Source: CAZYLZ01 sp964648335 (GTDB taxonomy: Bacteria > Patescibacteriota > Minisyncoccia > Phycocordibacterales > UBA2100). From it: a stretch of DNA of 64,000 nt. Numbering within the stretch: position 1 is the first letter of the stretch; each line of letters opens with the position of its first letter. Below the pieces are notes generated by a model. It ran no database searches and had not been told where the DNA came from. It was given only the letters and a program-made list of their open reading frames with translations. The stretch lies in the NCBI GenBank assembly GCA_964648335.1, contig CAZYLZ010000007.1, positions 1 to 64,000 on the forward strand. Reading direction: 5' to 3'. Below are positions 8,206 to 15,757 of this stretch, one piece after another. Position numbers and translations under genes: made by a program.

Positions 8206-8343
8206 CATATTTCCGACCTAATTCTAGAGTACAAGAAGTTCATGTAACAAACAAGATGCGCGTCAAAATAAAAGGCGATTGCTGATCTGGTGGTGATCTT
8301 CCGTGCATTTCCCAAAAACGAAGATGTATGGGACTATTCATTC

Positions 8344-8691
8344 ATGAAAAGTCTTGAAGAACTAACGCGGGAAATAGTGGCGTTCAGAGACGCTCGTGAT
8401 TGGAAGCAATTCCATAACCCGAAGGACCTGGCTATTTCGTTGGTCTTGGAAGCAACAGAAGTGCTTGAACATTTCCAGTGGAAGAATACAGAAGAAATGT
8501 CTACCCATGTCCAGGCAAATAAAACAGATATTGGCGAAGAACTTGCAGATACCTTGTATTGGATAATCCTTATGTCGAACGATCTTGGTATAGATATTCT
8601 CGAGGCACTTGAGCGTAAGATGATTAAAAATAGCGTTAAGTATCCGGTAGAAAAAGCAAAAGGGAAGCATACCAAGTACAGCAATTTATAG
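8344..8691 (+). CDS. MazG-like nucleotide pyrophosphohydrolase
   Basis: A 115-residue all-alpha NTP-PPase of the single-domain MazG-like type. It starts SLEELTREIVAFRDARDW and contains the HNPKDLAISLVLEATEVL helix (ExxE) and EELADTLYWIILM (ExxD), which bind magnesium and hydrolyse (d)NTPs to monophosphates plus pyrophosphate. The start at 8344 follows family alignment; the frame extends upstream without support. The next gene begins 2 bases after its stop, so the two form one operon. Both are visibly AT-richer than their surroundings, suggesting joint acquisition. Such enzymes next to helicase/nuclease genes are common in anti-phage loci. Confidence 0.9.
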   Translation: MKSLEELTREIVAFRDARDWKQFHNPKDLAISLVLEATEVLEHFQWKNTEEMSTHVQANKTDIGEELADTLYWIILMSNDLGIDILEALERKMIKNSVKYPVEKAKGKHTKYSNL

Positions 8692-8692
8692 C

Positions 8693-10708
8693 ATGAGCTC
8701 CATAAAGACTTTTTCCTTTGATACGAATGGCTTCGACGAAATAAAAAAGTATCACTTTGGGCGAAACTGGCCCGTTGTCTATGTCCTCGAGAATGCAAAC
8801 GAGATGTATATCGGCGAGAGTACGAGTGCCTACTATCGCTGCAAGCAGCACTTCGAAAATCCTGTTCGCAAGCGACTTAAACATGCACACGTAATAACCG
8901 ACGATGAGTACAATAAGTCCGCGATTCTCGACATTGAGTCGTGGTTAATTCAATACATGGCAGCAGAGGGCACTGTTGTGCTCCAGAATGGCAATAAGGG
9001 ACTTAGAAATCATAATTATTATCAAAAGGAAAAGTACGAGGCAAAATTTGAGGTGATTTGGGAAGAGCTGATACGAATGTCGTTGGTTAAAAAAACTTTG
9101 CTCGAAATCAGGAACTCTGACTTGTTCAAGTTTTCGCCTTATAAGGCGCTAAACGATGAACAATTTCTCTTCGTCAAGAAATTGTTTAAAGACATAGCAG
9201 CAGGCACGGCATCAACGTACATAGTGCAGGGTTCTGCCGGAACCGGTAAAACGGTACTCGCGTCATTCTTGATTAAATATCTGCGTGATCAAAAAGAAAC
9301 AGCGCACCTCAGAGTTGGGCTTGTAATTGGAATGTCGTCACTGCGTCGGACCATGCAAAAGGTTTTTGCACAGACGCCTGGCCTTAAGGCAAATATGGTA
9401 CTTGGACCAAATGATGTGGTCAAAGAGAAATACGATATTTTGATAGTCGATGAGGCACATCGCCTAAAGCGTCGTAAAAATCTTGGGGCAGCATTTAAGG
9501 CATTTGATGATGTCAATCGAAAACTTGGATTTTCGAAGGAAAGTAATCAGCTCGATTGGATACTTAAATCCTCTAAGCAACAGATCTTTTTTTATGACCA
9601 CGCACAACGGGTCATGCCAGCTGACATCGATCCTGAAGTATTTGCGGAATTGCCTGCACAACGATATGTGCTAGCTACGCAAATGCGAGTACAAGCCGGG
9701 GCCGAATATATCGAAGCGATACACAATATTTTATCTAATGGTTCCGTAAAAGGAGTCTCAGTACAAGACTATGATTTTCGTATCATCAATGACTTTGAAA
9801 CACTCCATACTCTAGTTAAAGAAAAAGATGCCGAATACGGTCTTGGCAGAATTGTGGCTGGTTATGCGTGGCCATGGGTTTCAAATCCGGATCGAAATAA
9901 AAATCCGGCAGCGTACGATATCGAGCTCGATAACTACAGAATGAAGTGGAATTCTGTTGCGCAGGATTGGGTAAATTCTCCCAACGCAATTAACGAAGTA
10001 GGCTGCATTCATACAATTCAAGGCTATGGCTTAAATTATGTGGGCGTCGTCATTGGCCCCGAGGTAAAGTTCAATCCTGAAACAAAACAGCTCGAAATAG
10101 ATTCCGATCATTACTACGATAAAAACGGCTACACTGGTATAGACGAAAACGAACTGCGCTACTGCATTCTTAACATATATAAAACGCTCCTTACACGCGG
10201 AATTTCAGGAACCTATGTATATATCGTCGATGCGCATCTTAGGAATAGATTCAAAGATGTCTTTGGCGAGAATACTGTCGTTAAGAAGGGCGGTCCGATA
10301 CTGTCGCCTCTCAAAGTTTCGACCGTAAGAGTACCGTTTGTAGGATCAGCTCCGTGTGGCAACCCTCTTTTCGGTGAAGAAAATCGGGAAGGGTACATAG
10401 AAGTAGATAAAACTAAAATAAAGCCAGGGTTTAAGTACTTTGTATTACGTGCCGAAGGAGATTCCATGAACAAAGCTGGGATCTTAGACGGAGACCTGGT
10501 GCTTTGTAGGCAACAACTCAAGGCCGATACCGGTGATAAGGTAGTGGCACTTCTGGGTGATAACGTAACCATCAAAGAGTACGGTCCGCGTGAAAACGGC
10601 GTTCGTTTACTTTTGCCACGAAGTACCAACAAAACACATCAAGCGATAACGCCGGAAGAAGGTGCCACGGTGCAGGGCATCGTTCAGGAAGTTCTGGTGA
10701 AAGAATAA
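8693..10708 (+). CDS. GIY-YIG nuclease / DUF2075-type helicase / LexA-like S24 autoprotease fusion
   Basis: A 671-residue three-part protein. Residues ~25-125: GIY-YIG endonuclease fold (VVYVLENANEMYIGES, with downstream Arg/His and Glu). Residues ~155-520: P-loop helicase-like DUF2075 module, Walker A GSAGTGKT (K186), Walker B LIVDEAHR (D253-H256) and a late motif around HTIQGYGLNYVGVVIG. Residues ~545-671: LexA/UmuD S24 peptidase domain with VPFVGSAPCGNPL (putative Cys555-Gly556 cleavage bond), GDSM (Ser591) and the catalytic lysine in NVTIKEYG (K628). The spacings 36 and 37 equal those of UmuD (C24, S60, K97). All three modules look intact. I infer a damage- or phage-triggered nuclease/helicase whose activity is switched by self-cleavage. 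Operon with the MazG-like gene. Confidence 0.9.
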   Translation: MSSIKTFSFDTNGFDEIKKYHFGRNWPVVYVLENANEMYIGESTSAYYRCKQHFENPVRKRLKHAHVITDDEYNKSAILDIESWLIQYMAAEGTVVLQNGNKGLRNHNYYQKEKYEAKFEVIWEELIRMSLVKKTLLEIRNSDLFKFSPYKALNDEQFLFVKKLFKDIAAGTASTYIVQGSAGTGKTVLASFLIKYLRDQKETAHLRVGLVIGMSSLRRTMQKVFAQTPGLKANMVLGPNDVVKEKYDILIVDEAHRLKRRKNLGAAFKAFDDVNRKLGFSKESNQLDWILKSSKQQIFFYDHAQRVMPADIDPEVFAELPAQRYVLATQMRVQAGAEYIEAIHNILSNGSVKGVSVQDYDFRIINDFETLHTLVKEKDAEYGLGRIVAGYAWPWVSNPDRNKNPAAYDIELDNYRMKWNSVAQDWVNSPNAINEVGCIHTIQGYGLNYVGVVIGPEVKFNPETKQLEIDSDHYYDKNGYTGIDENELRYCILNIYKTLLTRGISGTYVYIVDAHLRNRFKDVFGENTVVKKGGPILSPLKVSTVRVPFVGSAPCGNPLFGEENREGYIEVDKTKIKPGFKYFVLRAEGDSMNKAGILDGDLVLCRQQLKADTGDKVVALLGDNVTIKEYGPRENGVRLLLPRSTNKTHQAITPEEGATVQGIVQEVLVKE

Positions 10709-10844
10709 GAGCCGCTCGAAATATCTGTGTACGTACTCCTTATCCAACGAAATTAGCTGAATGTGGATTGTGTCGAGGGATAGTAAACAGGCACCCATTG
10801 ATTGATTAGCGAAATCACTGCAATAAGGGCAAAGCAAAACGACA

Positions 10845-11489
10845 TCAGGTACCGTTAAACATATAACCCTCGTTAGGGAAAAGTTCCTCGATCATTTTTT
10901 CGAGTTTTGCGCCATCGATCATTTCGATGCCGACCCGCGTGCCGTCCACGATTGCCTCTTTGCTATACGATCCCGTGGTCACAAATATGCCGCGTTTGGT
11001 TCCATGCAAGACAAACGAGCCCAAGAATTCACGAATTTCGTTTGATCCCACCGATCCTGCATAGCGCTTTACCTGAACCGCAGTGATTTCGCCCTTCTTG
11101 GTAAGGAGAATATCGATTCCTTTGTCATTACTGCGTCGTGTTACTTCTACTTCGTATCCTTGGTGAGCAAAAAGCCTCGAGATATGGTGCTCGAACTTAA
11201 ACGGGTCCATGTCGCGAAACACCGACACAACGCGTTGAATACCCAACTCTTGTGCCTCGGTGTGCCAGGCATTCGATTCGTCGATCTTTCCCTTAACAAA
11301 TCGATACGTGATAACTCCGGCGTATCCAAGACAAGCCAAAGCTCCAAGGGTAAGAATAGTTTGCCAATAGCCCGCACCGACGTCGATCAGGGATCGTACA
11401 ATCGGAGCACCAGCTGCGATCAAAAGTACTGCCCCGACCGCAAGCTCGATGCTGTTGTTCCGTCTTGTCCTGCGCCTGCGTCGTGCCAT
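10845..11489 (-). CDS. Membrane-anchored Mrr-type restriction endonuclease
   Basis: 214 residues from the preferred start at 11489 (MARRRRRTRRNN), where a TAGAAC box ends 8 bases upstream; an ATG at 11516 is possible. A very basic N-terminus is followed by two membrane helices (about residues 14-58). The C-terminal half is a PD-(D/E)xK nuclease of the Mrr_cat group: DPFKFEHHISRLFAHQGYEV, GIDILLTKKG (catalytic Asp) and AVQVKRY (QxK), then a GIFVTTGSYS strand. Mrr-type enzymes cut modified or foreign DNA. It is convergent with the helicase fusion, so the three genes at 8.3-11.5 kb make a small defence-like island. Confidence 0.85.
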   Translation of the reverse strand: MARRRRRTRRNNSIELAVGAVLLIAAGAPIVRSLIDVGAGYWQTILTLGALACLGYAGVITYRFVKGKIDESNAWHTEAQELGIQRVVSVFRDMDPFKFEHHISRLFAHQGYEVEVTRRSNDKGIDILLTKKGEITAVQVKRYAGSVGSNEIREFLGSFVLHGTKRGIFVTTGSYSKEAIVDGTRVGIEMIDGAKLEKMIEELFPNEGYMFNGT

Positions 11490-11646
11490 ATATGAGTGTT
11501 CTACCGCGATTTCCATGCGGGAGCAACGTGCTCATGACCACTAGTGTTCTAATTGTAGCGAATAAGAGGATAAGAAGCAGGAATAGTGACTGTCGCAATT
11601 AATTCTAGATGCTGGCGGCAGGTGCGGGCGGTGGTACCATGGCGGC

Positions 11647-12159
11647 ATGAAAACCATACCTTTGTATGAGCACTCGATACCGGTATTTATCGGCGGTCTT
11701 AGCAATCTAGGCAAGGTGTTGGACATCGCCGAGACATACGCCGAAAAGCAGAAGAAAAAGCCCGAGAGCGTGTTGCATGCGCGGCTTGCGCCCGACATGT
11801 TCGACCTCATCCAACAGGTCCAGTATGCATACTTCGTCGCGCTCGATGCCGCCGTTCAGCTTTCGGGACGTCCGATGCCTGCAGGCTTCGATTACGACGA
11901 GACAACGTTTGCTGCGTTGAGAAAAAGTCTTAAGAAAGCCATAATTTTCTTGCGGAGCATTACGCCGGCGCAGTGCGCAAAAGCCCATACCAAGAAGCTG
12001 CCTGTGTTTTACAATCCCGAGAAAAAGGTCCCTGCGCTTACCTTTGTGACCAAGCTTGCGGTACCAAACTTTTTCTTTCATTGCGCCACGGCATACGGCA
12101 TTGTCCGCGCCTTTGGAGCGCCGCTCAAGAAATCGGATTATCTCGGCCCAATCCGTTAA
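11647..12159 (+). CDS. DUF1993 family protein (DinB-like fold)
   Basis: 170 residues, matching the family along its length: an N-terminal helix pair with IPVFIGGLSNLGKVLDIAE, the diagnostic LHARLAPDMFDLIQQVQ, DYDETTFAALRKSL, and PNFFFHCATAYGIVRAFG near the end, finishing KKSDYLGPI. The family has a four-helix DinB-like fold; its function is not known. A TACCAT box ends 6 bases before the ATG with no Shine-Dalgarno site, predicting a leaderless mRNA. Confidence 0.9.
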   Translation: MKTIPLYEHSIPVFIGGLSNLGKVLDIAETYAEKQKKKPESVLHARLAPDMFDLIQQVQYAYFVALDAAVQLSGRPMPAGFDYDETTFAALRKSLKKAIIFLRSITPAQCAKAHTKKLPVFYNPEKKVPALTFVTKLAVPNFFFHCATAYGIVRAFGAPLKKSDYLGPIR

Positions 12160-12211
12160 GCGCAGGTGGTGTCTGGATGACCAATGCGTGGCCCGACAAC
12201 GAACAGACTTT

Positions 12212-13105
12212 TTATATACCGCAGACGCGGGACAGCTCGGCTAAGTCTGCCGGTGCAGCTAGGGTCGAGGTTCCGGTATTGCTCGCGTACATGATGGCTC
12301 CTTTGGTTGGTATGTGGTCCATACCAAGCGAGTGTCCCATCTCGTGGGCCAAGACTCGTACCAACTGCGGGGTGTCGGTAAATTCGAAAATGGTGATACG
12401 ACGCTCCGATCCGTACTGGGTATACAATCCCTGCTCGAACTCGCCGACTTTGGCGATGCGCTGGTTGTAGTCGGCGATCTTGGCGTTGAGGATGGCCGAA
12501 AGCGCAACCAGACTGTCGGCAAGTGCGTTTATTTTGGTTACCTGCGTGTTCTGTATATCTTGCTCGGCCTTGAGGGTGTCGAAGCGGGTAGCAAGTGCTG
12601 CCTCGCGCACGACGAGCTGGCGGTATTCGTCTTGCGAGGCACCACCTTTGGTATTGGTAGCAGCGACATCGGCGTTATAGCGCGCCTCGTCGGCCTTGTA
12701 GATGGCAAACTGAGCGCTGTTGGTTGCCTGCGCTTCTTTGGTAGAGCTTGCAAACGTCGCAAACTGCGTCTGTATAAGTTCGAGTGCGGTCTTAAACAGG
12801 TTGAGTCGAGCCAAGGTCGCGGCATTTTGTACCGACGTGGCTTGTCGCGAGTCGTAGACGAAATCGATGGGGAGTACTGCGCTCGTGGTTGCGTAGACAA
12901 AGAGGTTGCGACCAGTTGGCGTTTCCCAAATAGCTTCGGCGCGCGAAAGTGCATCGGTGATAGCGGGCGCGGCAACGCCAAAGCGCGCGTCGATAGCGCC
13001 GATCTTGTAGGTTACGGGCGTCGCACATACACTGCCTGCGCTTGCAATACCATGCGGCAGGAAACAAAAAGCCACTACGACGATTCCAAACAGGGTTCGC
13101 TTCAT
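12212..13105 (-). CDS. Secreted matrixin-family metalloprotease
   Basis: A 297-residue exported protease. An N-terminal signal peptide (residues 1-23, ending GIASAGS) is followed by a region with a long helical/coiled segment (about 100-200) and a C-terminal zincin core: HEMGHSLGMDHI gives the HExxHxxGxxH zinc ligands and IMYAS is the Met-turn that defines metzincins. Placing the catalytic motif at the extreme C-terminus behind a coiled coil is unusual for matrixins. TATACT ends exactly 6 bases before the ATG (leaderless type). Substrate unknown; wall or host-surface proteins are possible. Confidence 0.88.
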   Translation of the reverse strand: MKRTLFGIVVVAFCFLPHGIASAGSVCATPVTYKIGAIDARFGVAAPAITDALSRAEAIWETPTGRNLFVYATTSAVLPIDFVYDSRQATSVQNAATLARLNLFKTALELIQTQFATFASSTKEAQATNSAQFAIYKADEARYNADVAATNTKGGASQDEYRQLVVREAALATRFDTLKAEQDIQNTQVTKINALADSLVALSAILNAKIADYNQRIAKVGEFEQGLYTQYGSERRITIFEFTDTPQLVRVLAHEMGHSLGMDHIPTKGAIMYASNTGTSTLAAPADLAELSRVCGI

Positions 13106-13191
13106 AGCTCAAGTATAAATCCAAGACCTGACTACACAAGTCTCGTATGAAGCGTGGTATCGGGGGTTCCGTTACGGTAGAATCTCTCTAT

Positions 13192-13548
13192 ATGCTCGTC
13201 GATGTCAGGACACCGAGTGAATTTAAGGCGCGGCACGCCGAGGGTGCCACCAACATACCGCTCGAAGACCTCGAGGCAGGAAAGATTGGAGTGTTGGTAG
13301 TGCTCGAAAAAAATACACTCGTACAGATCTACTGCCGCCGCGGCGGACGCGCGAGCCGCGCACAAGAATTGCTGGCGGAGCGCGGGTTTACCAATGTTCA
13401 GAACCTGGGCGGACTTCACGACGTCCTTCGGTTGCAGAGCGGGCCCGACGAAGAATGGCCGAGTGCGGGAGATGCTGCATACGTCGTGCTCGTCATGGCG
13501 GTCGGTACTATCCTCATCGCGCTTGTCGCGTGGTATCTGCTTGCGTAA
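13192..13548 (+). CDS. Rhodanese-like protein with C-terminal membrane anchor
   Basis: 118 residues. The start MLVDVRTPSEF is preferred because TAGAAT (13178-13183) lies 8 bases upstream and rhodanese homology begins there. The domain shows DVRTPSEF, HAEGATNIPL and the active-site loop YCRRGGRAS with the catalytic cysteine, then a C-terminal membrane helix (about residues 95-117). Tail anchoring would place the rhodanese at the cytoplasmic side of the membrane. Role: persulfide transfer or thiol chemistry, not specified by neighbours. Confidence 0.88.
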   Translation: MLVDVRTPSEFKARHAEGATNIPLEDLEAGKIGVLVVLEKNTLVQIYCRRGGRASRAQELLAERGFTNVQNLGGLHDVLRLQSGPDEEWPSAGDAAYVVLVMAVGTILIALVAWYLLA

Positions 13549-13578
13549 CGTTAGCTACCGAATGCCATTCATAAAAAA

Positions 13579-13601
13579 TCTCCCCGACCTGGTCGGGGAG
13601 A
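13579..13601 (-). terminator. Terminator of the 101-residue gene
   Basis: TCTCCCCGACC / GGTCGGGGAGA with a T-run on the minus strand. Confidence 0.8.
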
Positions 13602-13608
13602 CGCATGC

Positions 13609-13914
13609 TTACCTCGTCGGATTTTCGCGACGCCAATCTTCGATGCGCTGCAAACGCACCCGCTTTGACTGGCTATCCCAGCGTGCTGTCGCCGGATGGC
13701 TGACGAGCCGGTAAGGAACCTGGTTGCGCGCCCAGAGCATATTGATCGCGTTCAAGCTTGTTGGGCCGCCGCGGCACGATGCCATGCCGCACTCTTCGAT
13801 GGCGCGAAGTACCGGTTCGTCCGTCTGCTTATAGCGGATAGCGAAGATTTTTTGCCACTCGCTCTCGGGCAGCGCTGCCACAAAGGTGCGGCTGCCAATA
13901 GTTTCGAGTTTCAT
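13609..13914 (-). CDS. Hypothetical protein, 101 residues
   Basis: Unrecognised. The ATG at 13914 (MKLETIGSRTF) has AAGGAG 7 bases upstream and a promoter (TTTACC, 16 bases, TATAGT at 13944-13971). The product is basic, with a cysteine pair near residue 45 and an RLQRIEDWRRENPTR tail; no membrane segment. It is a single-gene unit with its own terminator. Confidence 0.7.
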   Translation of the reverse strand: MKLETIGSRTFVAALPESEWQKIFAIRYKQTDEPVLRAIEECGMASCRGGPTSLNAINMLWARNQVPYRLVSHPATARWDSQSKRVRLQRIEDWRRENPTR

Positions 13915-13943
13915 CACGTACTCCTTATGCAAGCCAGTGGGGA

Positions 13944-13971
13944 ACTATACAAGATTATTTTGCCAGGTAAA
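13944..13971 (-). promoter_or_regulatory. Promoter of the 101-residue gene
   Basis: Minus strand TTTACC, 16-base spacer, TATAGT; leader carries the AAGGAG site. Confidence 0.6.
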
Positions 13972-13991
13972 GAGTGGATAACCAAAAAAAT

Positions 13992-14010
13992 GCGGGCCAT
14001 ACGGGCCCGC
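13992..14010 (-). terminator. Terminator of the 42-residue membrane protein gene
   Basis: GCGGGCC / GGGCCCGC with a TTTTTTT tail on the minus strand. Confidence 0.85.
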
Positions 14011-14018
14011 AAGGGTTG

Positions 14019-14147
14019 TCAGTGGGGAATGTAGAACTTCCAAACGAGCAAGAATGCCGCGGCTGCTGCGAGCGTTAGAGCGAGCATGCAGACGGTGCAG
14101 CAGCTTGTCGGGGCGGAGTCTTTGGCGTTTGTATCGCGTGGTGTCAT
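14019..14147 (-). CDS. 42-residue single-pass membrane protein
   Basis: A short frame easily missed: ATG at 14147 with AAGGAG 6 bases upstream, stop at 14019 and a strong terminator right after. The product begins MTPRDTNAKDS, has a CCTVC cysteine cluster at residues 16-20, one Ala/Leu-rich membrane helix (about 21-36) and a short WKFYIPH tail. The cysteines at the membrane edge could bind a metal or carry a lipid, but no family is recognised. Confidence 0.7.
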   Translation of the reverse strand: MTPRDTNAKDSAPTSCCTVCMLALTLAAAAAFLLVWKFYIPH

Positions 14148-14255
14148 CGCACTCTCCTTGTGTGTACCGCCTACGACCATACCACCCAACGATGCCTGCG
14201 CAAGGTGGTTAGGGTCGCGGCAGCCCCCTGTATACTTGGGGCATTACACTCATCA

Positions 14256-15338
14256 ATGTATATGCAAAACAGTCTCAACGCTCTCCTCGCCTGGTTTAAT
14301 CTTCCGCCCATGCGTCTTTCCACCGCGCTGTGGTGGGCACTTGGTATCGTCGTGGTCGTATTTGGAGTGATTCCGTCTTTGTTTGGTGCGGGACGCGGCG
14401 TGTATCTACCGCAAGGCACCTATGGATTTACGACGTCGGGGTTGCAGCCGATGATGCCTTCGGCTGCGTACGACTCGAGTAGTGTCGGCGGAGCGCCTGC
14501 AATGGGTATCGCTTCCTACGAGAAGGGAGAATCGCTTTCGGCACGCAACGTCGCTTCGATCATGCCGCCGCACGTAAACGGATCGACCGGCTCGTCCGCC
14601 GAAGCCTTCGAGGTGACAAGCTACAGCGCCTCGTACGAGACGGCGCATCTGGACGACACCTGCGCGTCTATCTCGACGCTTATGGCCGAGACCTTTGTAG
14701 TGTTCGAGAGTGCAAATGCCTACGAGCGCGGGTGCAGCTTTTCGTTCAAGGTAGAGAAGGCACATGTCGACGAGGTATTGGCCGAGCTCAAGGCACTCGA
14801 TCCGAAGTCGCTCTCGCAGAACACTTACACTATCGAGCAGCAGGTGAGCGACTACACCAGCCGTGAAGACAGCCTCAAGCGCAAGCTCGCATCTATCGAC
14901 GAAACCATGAAGTCCGCCATGACCGCTTACGACGAGATAACGCGGCTCGCGACCCAGGGCCGCGACGCCGGCAGTCTCGCCTCGATCATCTCGAGTAAGA
15001 TTGAGCTCATACGAGAGCTTACCCGCGAGCGCATCAGCGTTACCGACGAGCTCGAGCAGCTCGGGCGCGCGAAGGCGCGTCAGCTCGACGGCGTCTCGTA
15101 CACGACCTTTAGCGTCCAGGTGACCGAGCGCCTTTATATAGACGGCACAAGCATCGCCGAATCGTGGCGCAACGCGATGCGATCGTTCGTCGATACCATG
15201 AACATCCTCGTGCAAGACCTCACAATCAATCTCGTCGCGGTGACGCTTAAGTTGGTCCTCTATATCGCGTACTTCTTCATCTTGCTAATCGGAGCCAAGT
15301 ATGTGGTCAAGTTCGCCCAGGCAGTGTGGAAGTGGTAG
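14256..15338 (+). CDS. DUF4349 domain-containing membrane protein
   Basis: 360 residues from the ATG at 14256 (TACACT box 5 bases upstream). N-terminal membrane helix (about residues 24-46), a low-complexity linker, the DUF4349 domain (about 110-305) with its characteristic long helical hairpin (QVSDYTSREDSLKRKLAS... region through the ERISVTDELEQL segment), a strand-rich end and a C-terminal membrane helix (about 325-347). The bulk would face outside. DUF4349 proteins are frequent in Patescibacteria and Firmicutes; the function is not established. Confidence 0.88.
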   Translation: MYMQNSLNALLAWFNLPPMRLSTALWWALGIVVVVFGVIPSLFGAGRGVYLPQGTYGFTTSGLQPMMPSAAYDSSSVGGAPAMGIASYEKGESLSARNVASIMPPHVNGSTGSSAEAFEVTSYSASYETAHLDDTCASISTLMAETFVVFESANAYERGCSFSFKVEKAHVDEVLAELKALDPKSLSQNTYTIEQQVSDYTSREDSLKRKLASIDETMKSAMTAYDEITRLATQGRDAGSLASIISSKIELIRELTRERISVTDELEQLGRAKARQLDGVSYTTFSVQVTERLYIDGTSIAESWRNAMRSFVDTMNILVQDLTINLVAVTLKLVLYIAYFFILLIGAKYVVKFAQAVWKW

Positions 15339-15417
15339 TTGGCTATCCGACTTGCGTACTTTTGGGGGCTTGCTAGTGTGAAGCTAGTACTGGTCTCACG
15401 GTACAGGAGGTGTGGCG

Positions 15418-15705
15418 ATGCAGACCCCAGGAAGGCAAGCAAAGGCGAAGCGCAAGAACAATGTTCGCAGACGCATGAGCGACCGCGATCTTGCTCGTCT
15501 CGGCGGCGGCAAGGTGGCCTACATCAAGGCACTCAGCGCCGAGACGGCCAAGAAACTCTACCCGGCAGTCAAAGGGCTGCCGCAGGGAATCGAACTCTTT
15601 GCACTCCATGCCGCCGACGGTACGCCCCTGGCGCTCACCGACAGCAAGCATGCTGCAATCGGGCATGCCATGAGCGATAAGCTCGAGGTGTACCAGGTGC
15701 ACTAG
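15418..15705 (+). CDS. DUF1150 family protein
   Basis: 95 residues; the ATG at 15418 follows AGGAGG at ideal spacing. After a very basic N-terminal stretch (residues 1-25) it has the whole DUF1150 core: LGGGKVAYIKALSAE, KGLPQGIELFALHAADGTPL, ALTDSKHAAIGHA and a C-terminal VYQVH. The family is best known from alphaproteobacteria as a short protein of unknown function; here it carries an added lysine/arginine-rich leader, which may aid nucleic-acid or ribosome binding (inference). Single gene with its own terminator. Confidence 0.85.
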   Translation: MQTPGRQAKAKRKNNVRRRMSDRDLARLGGGKVAYIKALSAETAKKLYPAVKGLPQGIELFALHAADGTPLALTDSKHAAIGHAMSDKLEVYQVH

Positions 15706-15715
15706 CACGAAAAGC

Positions 15716-15744
15716 AAACCCCTCCGTGGCACAGAGGGGTTTTT
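15716..15744. terminator. Bidirectional terminator
   Basis: AAACCCCTC / GAGGGGTTT followed by TTCTATT on the plus strand; serves the DUF1150 gene and, from the other side, the pseudouridine synthase gene. Confidence 0.85.
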
Positions 15745-15757
15745 CTATTGCATACGA

